Below, in pieces: positions 1 through 7,129 of a stretch of 64,000 bases of DNA (positions are counted from its first letter, which is position 1; each line of letters begins with the position of its first letter). The notes under the pieces were generated by a model. That model saw nothing but the letters and a program-made list of their open reading frames with translations. It was not told where the DNA came from and searched no databases. The translations under genes and the position numbers were made by a program. The stretch is taken from assembly GCA_900471815.1 (NCBI GenBank), contig UICE01000003.1, positions 581,558 through 645,557 of the forward strand. Reading direction: 5' to 3'. The stretch comes from Hyphomicrobiales bacterium. Its GTDB lineage: Bacteria; Pseudomonadota; Alphaproteobacteria; Rhizobiales; Rhizobiaceae.

Positions 1-575
1 GCTCCGATAATCGTTGACTGACGCAGATAGTCATCAATTCCTGCCCGTTTAAACGCTGCGGTAACCGAACCGGTCGCACGATAATCCTCGATGATATTTG
101 GCACACGCGCAGCATCGAACCAGGATGTGGCGCAAGAGATGGGATTGTTATCTGCTGTGTGCATCGTATCAATTCTGATGACCATGCCGGAGTGCATTCC
201 AAGCGCAGAGGCAACTTCCGCTGTAGGCTCCTCCAGCGACGACCCAAGCAGCACACCCTTTGTCTCGCGAACCTGTGTTGAGAGAATTTCCGAAAACCTC
301 GTGCGTTCACCAATTCGATAGGTGAGCTTTTTGGCATTGGCGACGAATGTCCCGCGCCCTTGTTCAGCTCGAAGCACGCCTTCCTTCGTTAATGCGGCTA
401 TTGCGCTGCGGATTGTATGACGATTGACGGAAAACCGGGTTGCAAGCTCCACCTCAGGCGGCATGCGCACGCCACTGGCCATTTTGCCCGCTGAAATATC
501 GCCCCTGATCTGATCGGCAATCTGCCGCCAGACAGCAACGCCACTATTCCTGGTTATCAAATGGCTTGAACGCAT
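1..575 (-). CDS. phnF: PhnF, GntR/HutC-family repressor of phosphonate genes (3' end outside window)
   Basis: Transcription regulator predicted to control the divergent phn operon. About 191 residues are visible, and the reading frame runs off the left edge. The N-terminal third is a GntR winged helix-turn-helix (WRQIADQIR near residue 16, then VNRHTIRSAIAAL as the recognition-helix region). The rest reads as a UTRA ligand-binding domain typical of the HutC subfamily. The start is ATG at 575: the frame is closed by a stop just upstream, and AGGAG lies 11 bases before it on the minus strand. Divergence from phnG, with an inverted repeat between them, supports the PhnF assignment. The ligand is unknown from sequence. 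Confidence 0.9.
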   Translation of the reverse strand, partial: MRSSHLITRNSGVAVWRQIADQIRGDISAGKMASGVRMPPEVELATRFSVNRHTIRSAIAALTKEGVLRAEQGRGTFVANAKKLTYRIGERTRFSEILSTQVRETKGVLLGSSLEEPTAEVASALGMHSGMVIRIDTMHTADNNPISCATSWFDAARVPNIIEDYRATGSVTAAFKRAGIDDYLRQSTIIG

Positions 576-578
576 GCT

Positions 579-596
579 TTGTCATGCTCCTGTCAT
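579..596 (+). promoter_or_regulatory. Pho box (predicted PhoB site) for phnG operon
   Basis: TTGTCATGCTCCTGTCAT is two direct heptamers, TTGTCAT and CTGTCAT, separated by GCTC. That is 13 of 14 matches to the CTGTCAT-N4-CTGTCAT PhoB consensus used in rhizobia and Brucella relatives. A possible -10 element (TATTAT at 604-609) follows seven bases after the box, the arrangement expected when PhoB replaces -35 contacts. It predicts induction of phnG and downstream genes by phosphate limitation. No binding data are available. Confidence 0.8.
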
Positions 597-604
597 TGAC
601 GGGT

Positions 605-633
605 ATTATAACCACGCTTATTGTCTAGTTGTA
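605..633 (-). promoter_or_regulatory. Predicted phnF promoter (minus strand)
   Basis: On the minus strand a perfect TATAAT occurs at 610-605. A weak -35-like TACAAC lies at 633-628, with 17 bases between them. A start site near 598 would leave a short leader containing AGGAG before the phnF ATG at 575. The -35 region lies inside the inverted repeat 621-648, so repressor binding there would also give autoregulation. This is an inference from spacing and similarity only. Confidence 0.4.
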
Positions 634-648
634 TATATAAATAGACAA
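621..648. promoter_or_regulatory. Inverted repeat, predicted PhnF operator
   Basis: TTGTCTA at 621-627 is exactly inverted as TAGACAA at 642-648, with an AT-rich spacer of 14 bases. The GTCTA core fits the GTnTAnAC-type half sites known for HutC-subfamily regulators. It lies between divergent phnF and phnG, just downstream of the predicted Pho-box promoter start, where a repressor would block phnG transcription. It could be one wide palindrome or two degenerate compact sites. Confidence 0.65.
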
Positions 649-665
649 ATTGCTGTGAGGTGTCA

Positions 666-1160
666 ATGCGCAATGCAAATTTGAAAACGGGTAAGGAACC
701 CGATGTAACAGCTGAGATTGCAGATTCCAGCCGCAAAGCGGCTATGGCGCTTCTGGCGCAAGCAACCGTGCAGGAAATGCGGCAGTTCTGGGAGCGCTGG
801 GAAAACAAGCCAGCAGTGGAAACTCTGCGCGGTCCTGAAACCGGCCTGGTCATGGTGCGTGGACGCATCGGCGGTGGTGGCGCAGCTTTCAATCTGGGCG
901 AGGCGAGCGTGACGCGAGCGACCATAAGGCTCGATAATGGCGCGGTCGGTCATGCCTACGCGCTCGGGCGTTCAAGCGAGAAAGTAAAGCTCGCTGCAGT
1001 CTTTGATGCGATCTGGCAGGAGCCAGCCCATCGCCAAGCAGTTGAAGACAACGTGCTTGCTCCAATCGCGCAGCGTTTGAATGAAGGGCTTGAACTGAAG
1101 CGGGCTGAGACCGCTGCAACCAAGGTCGATTTTTTCACTATGGTGCGAGGAGATGATTGA
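666..1160 (+). CDS. phnG: C-P lyase subunit PhnG
   Basis: Core subunit of the PhnGHIJ carbon-phosphorus lyase complex. In the known pathway it works with PhnH, PhnI and PhnL to attach ribose 5-triphosphate to a phosphonate in the cytoplasm. The 164-residue product is close to the usual size (about 150) and contains the conserved ETGLVMVRGRIGGGGAAFNLGE region around residues 55-76. ATG at 666 is preferred to GTG at 660 because GAGG (657-660) sits five bases before it. First gene downstream of the Pho box and PhnF operator. Its stop overlaps the phnH start, indicating translational coupling. Confidence 0.95.
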   Translation: MRNANLKTGKEPDVTAEIADSSRKAAMALLAQATVQEMRQFWERWENKPAVETLRGPETGLVMVRGRIGGGGAAFNLGEASVTRATIRLDNGAVGHAYALGRSSEKVKLAAVFDAIWQEPAHRQAVEDNVLAPIAQRLNEGLELKRAETAATKVDFFTMVRGDD

Positions 1161-1771
1161 TGCGCGCAGCAACTCAGGTTTTTGAAGGCGGGTTCGCCGA
1201 CACGGTTTTAAACTCGCAGGAGATTTTTCGGGCATTGATGGACGCTATGGCCAATCCGGGCCGTGTCATTTCCGTCGGTGATCTGGCTCTTGCTCCATCG
1301 CCCTTATCGCCGGCGATAGCTTCGATTGCAGCCACGTTGTTGGATCATGATGCGGTCGTCTGGTGTGACAAGCCAGTGAAAGCATCGCAGGACGCTATCG
1401 GCTGGCTGAAGTTCCATACTGGCGTTGAGCTCACGAATGATCCTTCCCAGGCCGATTTTGCTTTGGTCAGCGACATCGAAAACATGCCGTCTTTTGATTC
1501 ATTTGCCAAAGGCACGTCTGAATATCCGGATCGTTCGACCACAATCATTTTGCAGGTGACCGGTTTTGATGGTTCGCAAGAATTGACCCTCGAAGGTCCT
1601 GGAATCAAGGATAATGCGGTCTTTGCGCCGAATGAGCTTCCTAGAATGTTTATTGAACAATGGGCAGCAAATCGTGGCGTCTTTCCGCGTGGTATCGACC
1701 TGATCTTTGCTGGCAATGGCGCGCTTGCCGCTTTGCCGCGAACCACCCGCATTTCGAAGAAGGAGGCTTAG
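1160..1771 (+). CDS. phnH: C-P lyase subunit PhnH
   Basis: Core subunit of the C-P lyase complex, 203 residues, normal for the family (about 190-200). Recognisable family features are the N-terminal FRALMDAMANPGRV segment and a C-terminal PRGIDLIF stretch. The ATG at 1160 shares its A with the phnG TGA stop, and AGGAG lies seven bases upstream, so a longer TTG start at 1157 is not needed. phnI begins three bases after the stop. The protein has a PLP-transferase-like fold in E. coli but no catalytic role of its own is established. Confidence 0.95.
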   Translation: MRAATQVFEGGFADTVLNSQEIFRALMDAMANPGRVISVGDLALAPSPLSPAIASIAATLLDHDAVVWCDKPVKASQDAIGWLKFHTGVELTNDPSQADFALVSDIENMPSFDSFAKGTSEYPDRSTTIILQVTGFDGSQELTLEGPGIKDNAVFAPNELPRMFIEQWAANRGVFPRGIDLIFAGNGALAALPRTTRISKKEA

Positions 1772-1774
1772 GCC

Positions 1775-2872
1775 ATGTATGTTGCTGTTAAAGGCGGCGA
1801 AGCCGCCATTCGCAATGCGCACAAGCTTCTGGCAGACCGCCGCCGTGGTGATCGCTCCGTTCCGGCTATCGGCCTCGATCAGATTGTTGAACAGCTGGCG
1901 CTCGCAGTTGATCGTGTGATGGCTGAAGGTTCGCTCTACGATACCGAGCTTGCTGCGCTCGCTGTGAAACAGGCTCGCGGCGATATGATTGAGGCGATTT
2001 TCCTCGTTCGGGCTTACCGGACGACCTTGCCGCGTTTCGGCTATACAAAGCCGGTCGAGACATCGCAGATGGCTATTGAACGCCGCATTTCCGCAACATT
2101 CAAGGATCTGCCAGGCGGTCAATTGCTGGGTCCGACCTTCGATTATACGCACCGCTTGCTCGATCCTGAACTTGCGGAAGATGGGTCAGTTGATCTGCCG
2201 GATCAACGCATCGAGGCCCATGAACATATGCCGCGTGTGACCGATATTCTCGGCCATGACGGCATGATCGAAGCTGATGGTGATATGCCTGAGGGAGCTC
2301 AAACGGGCGATTTGACCCGCGAGCCTTTGACCTTTCCGCTTGAGCGGGATTTGCGATTGCAGGCTCTGGCGCGCGGCGATGAGGGTTTTCTGCTGGGCTT
2401 GGCCTATTCCACCCAGCGCGGCTACGCGCGTAGCCATCCTTTTGCCGGTGAAATTCGCATTGGTGAGGTTGAAGTGGAACTCGAAGTCGCCGAACTTGAT
2501 TTTCCACTAACGCTTGGCCGCATTCGTCTTACCGAATGCCAGATGGTCAATCAGTTCAAAGGATCATCTAAGCAGCCGCCCCAATTCACGCGTGGCTACG
2601 GGCTTGTTTTCGGCCAAAGCGAGCGCAAGTCCATGTCCATGGCTCTTTGCGACCGCGCATTGCGGGCAAGAGAGCTGGGAGAGGACATTACCGCTGCGGC
2701 GCAGGACGAAGAATTCGTCATCTCACACAGCGATAATGTTCAGTCGACCGGCTTCGTCGAGCATCTGAAATTACCGCATTATGTGGATTTCCAAGCGGAA
2801 CTCGAGCTCGTGCGCCGTATGCGTAGTGGACATGAAAGCCAAAAGAACGAAATCAGTGAGGCTGCAGAATGA
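1775..2872 (+). CDS. phnI: C-P lyase subunit PhnI
   Basis: Catalytic subunit with nucleosidase activity that, with PhnG, PhnH and PhnL, displaces adenine from ATP by a phosphonate. The 365 residues match the usual length (about 350-370). The family region with PRVTDILGHDGMIE and FPLERDLRLQALARGDEG is present in the middle. GGAGG (1762-1766) precedes ATG at 1775. In most C-P lyase operons phnJ follows phnI at once; here the stop is followed by a 274-base gap holding a small antisense gene. GAGG at 2858-2861 and ATGA at 2869-2872 look like the ancestral phnJ translation signal. Confidence 0.95.
   Translation: MYVAVKGGEAAIRNAHKLLADRRRGDRSVPAIGLDQIVEQLALAVDRVMAEGSLYDTELAALAVKQARGDMIEAIFLVRAYRTTLPRFGYTKPVETSQMAIERRISATFKDLPGGQLLGPTFDYTHRLLDPELAEDGSVDLPDQRIEAHEHMPRVTDILGHDGMIEADGDMPEGAQTGDLTREPLTFPLERDLRLQALARGDEGFLLGLAYSTQRGYARSHPFAGEIRIGEVEVELEVAELDFPLTLGRIRLTECQMVNQFKGSSKQPPQFTRGYGLVFGQSERKSMSMALCDRALRARELGEDITAAAQDEEFVISHSDNVQSTGFVEHLKLPHYVDFQAELELVRRMRSGHESQKNEISEAAE
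2857..2872 (+). repeat. Left copy of short direct repeat bounding the phnI-phnJ insert
   Basis: TGAGGCT at 2857-2863, then AATGA at 2868-2872. The same two blocks recur in the same order at 3132-3138 and 3146-3150, with three more bases between them in the right copy. The left copy carries the phnI stop. The pair looks like a duplicated Shine-Dalgarno/stop-start junction left by insertion of about 278 bp. Chance resemblance of two translation signals is possible because both blocks are functional elements. Confidence 0.5.
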
Positions 2873-3150
2873 ACTTAGTCGCCACCGCCTCCATCACCTC
2901 CGCCATCGGAGTCGCCCCAGCTGTCGCTGCTGCCGGAAACACCAGTGTCGCCGCTATCGTTATTCAATTTTTTTCGGTTCTTGTTGCGCTGCTCGATTGC
3001 GGCAAGCGCTACGATGAAAACAAAAACACCAGTAAAAAGATAAAACTCAATATCTCCCGTCATGCATCCCTACGTTTTGCAGTTCAAACCAAAGGATCAA
3101 AATTCCGTGGTTTTGCGCAAACCAACTCCTTTGAGGCTATGACAAAATGA
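2869..3150 (+). CDS. Possible bridging ORF between phnI and phnJ (93 aa, doubtful)
   Basis: A sense-strand frame starts in ATGA overlapping the phnI stop, has GAGG seven bases upstream, and ends in TGA overlapping the phnJ ATG. Ribosomes could therefore pass from phnI to phnJ by two reinitiation steps. The product has an Ala/Val-rich hydrophobic half (about residues 5-42) and a basic C-terminal half, with no family I recognise. It is almost fully antisense to the 62-residue gene, which has the more protein-like composition. The frame may be kept open only to preserve coupling, or by chance. Confidence 0.25.
   Translation: MNLVATASITSAIGVAPAVAAAGNTSVAAIVIQFFSVLVALLDCGKRYDENKNTSKKIKLNISRHASLRFAVQTKGSKFRGFAQTNSFEAMTK
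2875..3063 (-). CDS. Small membrane protein with Gly/Asp/Ser-rich tail, antisense inside the phn operon
   Basis: 62-residue protein with one hydrophobic segment (about residues 6-22, FYLFTGVFVFIVALAAI), then a basic stretch (EQRNKNRKK), then a tail made almost only of Ser, Gly and Asp ending GDGGGGD. This architecture is seen in small uncharacterised proteins of rhizobia and relatives. AGGGA lies four bases before the ATG. I see no clear promoter or terminator. It is encoded opposite to phnI and phnJ in the gap between them. The opposite strand is also open (see the 2869-3150 entry). Function unknown; the low-complexity tail might bind metal or face the periplasm. Confidence 0.6.
   Translation of the reverse strand: MTGDIEFYLFTGVFVFIVALAAIEQRNKNRKKLNNDSGDTGVSGSSDSWGDSDGGGDGGGGD
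3132..3150 (+). repeat. Right copy of short direct repeat bounding the phnI-phnJ insert
   Basis: TGAGGCT at 3132-3138 followed by AATGA at 3146-3150, repeating the order seen at 2857-2872. The ATG inside this copy is the phnJ start and the GAGG is its ribosome binding site, ten bases away. Confidence 0.5.
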
Positions 3151-4028
3151 CCGAGCTTGCCACCTACAATTTTGCTTATCTTGATGAGCAGACCAAGCGG
3201 ATGATCCGCCGGGCTATTCTCAAAGCCATTGCCATACCTGGATATCAGGTGCCGTTTGCCAGCCGCGAAATGCCCATGCCCTATGGGTGGGGTACTGGCG
3301 GCGTACAGGTAACGGCTGCGATCATCGGCCCGAAGGACACGCTGAAAGTAATCGATCAAGGCGCTGATGACACAACGAATGCGGTTTCAATTCGTGCCTT
3401 TTTTCAAAAGGTTGCCAATGTTCCGGTGACCACGAAGACCACAGAAGCAACAATTATCCAGACGCGCCATCGCATTCCGGAGACTGCGCTAGCAGCAGGT
3501 CAGACGCTCGTCTATCAGGTGCCAATCCCAGAGCCGTTGCGCTTTCTTGAGCCGCGTGAAACCGAAACGCGCAAAATGCATGCGCTGGAGGAATATGGGC
3601 TCATGCATGTGAAGCTTTACGAAGATATCGCTCGCCACGGCCATATTGCGACCACCTATGCCTATCCGGTGAAGGTCGAGGGGCGTTATGTGATGGACCC
3701 ATCTCCGACACCCAAATTCGACAATCCCAAGATGCATAACTCGCCAGCCTTGCAGCTTTTCGGTGCAGGGCGGGAGAAGCGGATTTATGCAATTCCTCCC
3801 TATACGCAGGTCGTCAGTCTCGATTTCGAAGATCATCCTTTCGAGATTCAGAAGTTTTCGCAGCCATGCGCTCTTTGTGGTGCCAAGGGCAGCTATCTCG
3901 ATGAAGTCATTCTCGACGATAAAGGAGGCAGCATGTTCGTCTGTTCCGACACGGATTTTTGTGAAGAACGGCAGGCCGCAGGGCATCGCGGTGAATTATC
4001 GGCACCACAGGCGGAGGCAGCAGAATGA
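3147..4028 (+). CDS. phnJ: C-P lyase PhnJ, radical SAM carbon-phosphorus bond cleaving subunit
   Basis: Cleaves the C-P bond of 5-phosphoribosyl-1-phosphonate, releasing the alkane and 5-phosphoribosyl 1,2-cyclic phosphate. All key residues occupy the E. coli positions: Gly32 (IPGYQVPF, glycyl radical site), Cys241 and Cys244 (PCALC) and Cys266 binding the 4Fe-4S cluster, and Cys272 (SDTDFC) as the thiyl radical residue. Length 293, normal. GAGG at 3133-3136 precedes ATG 3147. The stop overlaps the phnK start (ATGA at 4025-4028). It is separated from phnI by an insert, which is unusual for this pair. Confidence 0.97.
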   Translation: MTELATYNFAYLDEQTKRMIRRAILKAIAIPGYQVPFASREMPMPYGWGTGGVQVTAAIIGPKDTLKVIDQGADDTTNAVSIRAFFQKVANVPVTTKTTEATIIQTRHRIPETALAAGQTLVYQVPIPEPLRFLEPRETETRKMHALEEYGLMHVKLYEDIARHGHIATTYAYPVKVEGRYVMDPSPTPKFDNPKMHNSPALQLFGAGREKRIYAIPPYTQVVSLDFEDHPFEIQKFSQPCALCGAKGSYLDEVILDDKGGSMFVCSDTDFCEERQAAGHRGELSAPQAEAAE

Positions 4029-4801
4029 GCGATATACCACTCTTGAAGGTTGGGGCATTATCGAAATTTTACGGAAGCCGTATCGGCTGCAAGAATGTTT
4101 CGTTTGAGCTTTTTCCTGGCGAAGTGCTGGCCGTCGTTGGCGAATCCGGGTCCGGTAAAACCACATTGCTCAATTGTCTGGCTACGAGACTTGCGCCTTC
4201 TGCCGGCACGGTCGAGTACCGCATGCGCGACGGGCATTTCCGTGACCTCTACCGCATGGGCGAGGCAGAGCGGCGCCTGTTGATGCGCACTGACTGGGGC
4301 TTTGTTCATCAAAACCCCGCTGATGGCCTGAGGATGACCGTATCGGCAGGAGCAAATGTTGGCGAAAGGCTGATGGCCATTGGCGACCGTCATTATGGCA
4401 ATATCCGCGCTACTGCCACTGATTGGCTAGGCCGAGTTGAGATTGCAGGGGATCGTATTGATGACCAGCCACGCGACTTTTCCGGCGGTATGCGCCAGCG
4501 CCTGCAGATTGCACGCAATCTTGTTACCAATCCGCGTCTCGTTTTCATGGATGAACCGACGGGCGGACTGGACGTTTCGGTGCAGGCAAGGCTTCTTGAT
4601 CTGCTCCGCGGTCTTGTCAGCGATCTTGGCCTGGCAGCGATTGTCGTGACCCATGATCTGGCCGTAGCTCGTCTTCTCTCACATCGTATGATGGTGATGA
4701 AGGACGGTCACGTCGTGGAAACGGGCCTTACCGACCGCGTTCTGGACGATCCGCAGGCGCCATACACGCAGCTTCTTGTCTCCTCCATTCTACAGGTTTG
4801 A
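4025..4801 (+). CDS. phnK: PhnK, ABC-type ATPase of the C-P lyase complex
   Basis: 258-residue ABC nucleotide-binding protein that docks on the PhnGHIJ core; it is not a transporter ATPase. Walker A GESGSGKTT at about residues 39-47, signature FSGGMRQRLQIARNL near residue 155, Walker B LVFMDEPTGG and the H-loop VVTHD follow in order. Start ATG 4025 overlaps the phnJ stop, and its own stop (4799-4801) lies two bases before the phnL ATG, so the genes are coupled. The assignment rests on position between phnJ and phnL and on resemblance to oligopeptide-type ATPases, which is typical of PhnK. Confidence 0.95.
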   Translation: MSDIPLLKVGALSKFYGSRIGCKNVSFELFPGEVLAVVGESGSGKTTLLNCLATRLAPSAGTVEYRMRDGHFRDLYRMGEAERRLLMRTDWGFVHQNPADGLRMTVSAGANVGERLMAIGDRHYGNIRATATDWLGRVEIAGDRIDDQPRDFSGGMRQRLQIARNLVTNPRLVFMDEPTGGLDVSVQARLLDLLRGLVSDLGLAAIVVTHDLAVARLLSHRMMVMKDGHVVETGLTDRVLDDPQAPYTQLLVSSILQV

Positions 4802-4803
4802 CC

Positions 4804-5514
4804 ATGCCGACACCTCTCGTTGTTTCCGATGTTGCCAAGAGCTTCACCATGCATTTGCGTGACGGCATTTGCTTGCCGGTTGTGGCCAATGTTTCCTTCT
4901 CCATTAAAGCAGGGGAATGCGCCGTGCTGGGTGGTCCTTCCGGTGCGGGTAAAAGCTCGATTCTCAAGATGATCTATGGCAATTATGCTGCCGATACCGG
5001 CCAAATCATTGTGCCTTACCGGGACAGGTTGGTTGATGTTGCGGCGGCAGACGCGCGCACAATGCTTGGCATTCGACGCGATCTGATTGGCTATGTAAGC
5101 CAGTTTCTGCGCACTGTGCCGCGCGTTTCTGCCCTTGATGTTGTAGCTGAGCCATTAGTGGCACGCGGCATTGATCGCGATGAAGCGCGCGAAAAGGCAG
5201 CCGCTCTTCTCGCGGGGCTTAATTTGCCGGAACGGTTGTGGTCATTGCCGCCGGCGACATTTTCGGGTGGTGAGCAGCAGCGCGTTAATATCGCTCGGGG
5301 CTTTATCACGGATCATCCCATTTTGTTGCTTGATGAGCCTACTGCGTCACTCGATGCCAGAAACCGCGATGTGGTGGTTTCAATGATCCGCGACAAGAAA
5401 AATGCGGGCGTTGCCATGCTTGGCATCTTCCACGATGACGATGTGCGCGAAGCAGTCGCTGACAGGATTATCGATGTCACGGCGTTTTCGGCTCAAACCG
5501 GAGCGGCCGCATGA
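4804..5514 (+). CDS. phnL: PhnL, ABC-type ATPase of the C-P lyase pathway
   Basis: 236-residue ABC ATPase needed with PhnG, PhnH and PhnI to form ribosyl triphosphonate. Walker A GGPSGAGKSS at about residues 43-52, signature FSGGEQQRVNIARGF near 156, Walker B ILLLDEPTASLD. No membrane partner is encoded beside it, consistent with an enzymatic rather than transport role. ATG 4804 is chosen over TTG 4798, which lies inside the phnK end. The stop overlaps the next start (ATGA at 5511-5514). Confidence 0.94.
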   Translation: MPTPLVVSDVAKSFTMHLRDGICLPVVANVSFSIKAGECAVLGGPSGAGKSSILKMIYGNYAADTGQIIVPYRDRLVDVAAADARTMLGIRRDLIGYVSQFLRTVPRVSALDVVAEPLVARGIDRDEAREKAAALLAGLNLPERLWSLPPATFSGGEQQRVNIARGFITDHPILLLDEPTASLDARNRDVVVSMIRDKKNAGVAMLGIFHDDDVREAVADRIIDVTAFSAQTGAAA

Positions 5515-6125
5515 GTCGTCTGTCTGAAATACCTTTGGTGCATGAAACCGCAACGGTTCAGGATTCCACGCTGGGCCGTTACACGGAAGTTTCCGAGCGT
5601 TGCCGCATAAGCGAAGCTACGCTCGGCGACTATTCCTACATTATGCAGGATGGCGCGGTCTGGTGTGCGAAGATTGGCAAATTCGCCAATATTGCGGCGA
5701 GCGTTCGTATCAACGCGACCAACCACCCGACATGGCGTCCGACACTGCATCATTTCACCTATCGTTCCGCCGAATATTGGGATGATGCGGGAGTCGACGA
5801 CGAGTTTTTTGAATGGCGTCGGTCAAATCTTGTCACCATTGGGCACGATGTGTGGATTGGTCACGGATCAACAATCCTGCCCGGAGTGACTGTTGGTGAC
5901 GGGGCGGTTATCGGTGCTGGAGCCGTCGTCTCGAAGGATGTTGCGCCCTACACAATTGTTGGGGGTGTTGCGGCCAAAAAAATCCGGGACCGATTTGATC
6001 CCCATACTGCGGAGCGTCTGCAAAGGTTGGCCTGGTGGGATTGGGATCACGCAAAATTACGTGCTGGGCTGGATGATTTCCGCACATTGGAGATCCAGGA
6101 ATTCCTGGAAAAACATCACGTTTAG
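5511..6125 (+). CDS. Hexapeptide-repeat acetyltransferase of the phosphonate locus
   Basis: 204-residue left-handed beta-helix protein of the DapH/LacA/chloramphenicol acetyltransferase type, in the subgroup regularly found in C-P lyase operons. Hexapeptide repeats occur at about residues 15-60 and again after residue 105 (IGHDVWIGHGSTILPGVTVG), with the active-site loop containing NHPTWRP between. It would acetylate an aminoalkylphosphonate or a pathway intermediate, by analogy with PhnO in E. coli, which belongs to an unrelated family; the substrate is inferred. Translationally coupled to phnL. A Pho-box promoter region separates it from phnC. Confidence 0.85.
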   Translation: MSRLSEIPLVHETATVQDSTLGRYTEVSERCRISEATLGDYSYIMQDGAVWCAKIGKFANIAASVRINATNHPTWRPTLHHFTYRSAEYWDDAGVDDEFFEWRRSNLVTIGHDVWIGHGSTILPGVTVGDGAVIGAGAVVSKDVAPYTIVGGVAAKKIRDRFDPHTAERLQRLAWWDWDHAKLRAGLDDFRTLEIQEFLEKHHV

Positions 6126-6138
6126 ATACAGCCCAAAG

Positions 6139-6167
6139 TTGTCACGAAACTGAGACAAAACTGCCAT
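6139..6167 (+). promoter_or_regulatory. Three-unit Pho box upstream of phnC
   Basis: Three heptamers spaced exactly 11 bases apart: TTGTCAC (6139-6145), CTGAGAC (6150-6156) and CTGCCAT (6161-6167), with GAAA and AAAA spacers. They resemble the PhoB unit CTGTCAT at 5, 4 and 6 of 7 positions. A -10-like CATAAA lies about ten bases downstream and phnC starts at 6221. This predicts a second phosphate-starvation promoter for the transport and phnM/phnN genes, separate from the one before phnG. Confidence 0.7.
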
Positions 6168-6220
6168 TGCAGGTTCACATAAACCCTCTACCACAGGCTG
6201 ACGCCAACAGAGGTTAATTG

Positions 6221-7054
6221 ATGCTGAAAATCGAAAACGTGACGCGGCGCTTTGGCAATAATATCGCCATAGACAACGTCAATGTAGAAATTCCGCAGGG
6301 TCAGATGGTTGGCATTATTGGCCGGTCGGGAGCGGGTAAATCAACGCTGCTGCGCATGATCAACCGGCTGATCGACCCGTCGGAAGGTGCCATCATTTTT
6401 GAAGGCACGGATGTTGCCAAATTGCGAGGCAGCAATCTGCGGAATTGGCAGCGCGATTGCGCAATGATTTTCCAGCAATTCAATCTTGTGCCTCGTCTTG
6501 ATGTTCTCACCAATGTCTTGCTTGGCCGTCTCAATCACCGTTCGACAATCAAAAGCCTTCTGGGTATTTTTTCGCGTGAAGAACGCGCCATGGCCATAGC
6601 CGCGCTTGAGCGGTTGGATATTGCAAAGACGGCCTTGCAGCGCGCCGGCACGCTTTCCGGCGGCCAGCAGCAGCGTGTCGCTATCGCCCGCGCCTTGATG
6701 CAGAATCCCAAAGTCATTCTGGCCGATGAGCCTATCGCCTCGCTGGACCCGCGCAATGCGCAAGTGGTTATGGAATCACTGCGTGATATCAATGAGCGCG
6801 AGGGCCTTACGGTCATAACCAATCTGCATACGCTCGATACGGCGCGTCATTTTTGCCAGCGGATCATCGGTATGCAAGGAGGCAAAATCGTATTCGACGG
6901 CGGGCCGGACGACCTGACGGAAATGGCTGCCCGCCGGATTTACGGTGCTGACGGCCTCAAGGACGCATTTTCAGAAGCTATTACATCGACCAGTATTTCG
7001 CGCGGCGCGCCAAAACCCATTCCCGAGCTTGAGGCTATTCTGGCCGCTCGCTGA
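6221..7054 (+). CDS. phnC: Phosphonate ABC transporter ATP-binding protein PhnC
   Basis: Energises phosphonate import by PhnD/PhnE at the inner membrane. 277 residues with Walker [10 protein letters not shown] at 34-42, the Q-loop in [16 protein letters not shown] (a PhnC hallmark), signature [15 protein letters not shown] near 147 and Walker [13 protein letters not shown]. The H-loop reads TNLH. ATG 6221 has AGAGG seven bases upstream; the frame would also allow TTG 6218. A Pho box lies in the 95-base gap before it, and phnD follows 75 bases after its stop. Confidence 0.96.
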   Translation: MLKIENVTRRFGNNIAIDNVNVEIPQGQMVGIIGRSGAGKSTLLRMINRLIDPSEGAIIFEGTDVAKLRGSNLRNWQRDCAMIFQQFNLVPRLDVLTNVLLGRLNHRSTIKSLLGIFSREERAMAIAALERLDIAKTALQRAGTLSGGQQQRVAIARALMQNPKVILADEPIASLDPRNAQVVMESLRDINEREGLTVITNLHTLDTARHFCQRIIGMQGGKIVFDGGPDDLTEMAARRIYGADGLKDAFSEAITSTSISRGAPKPIPELEAILAAR

Positions 7055-7129
7055 GAGATCGTCTAGCCCACGTCACGGGCAACCATGAACAGATCACAAA
7101 CTCAAACAGACGTTTGACAGGAGAGACCA

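Noticed and set aside
91-321. A 76-codon plus-strand frame at the left edge
   Set aside because: Antisense to phnF, which has clear GntR motifs.
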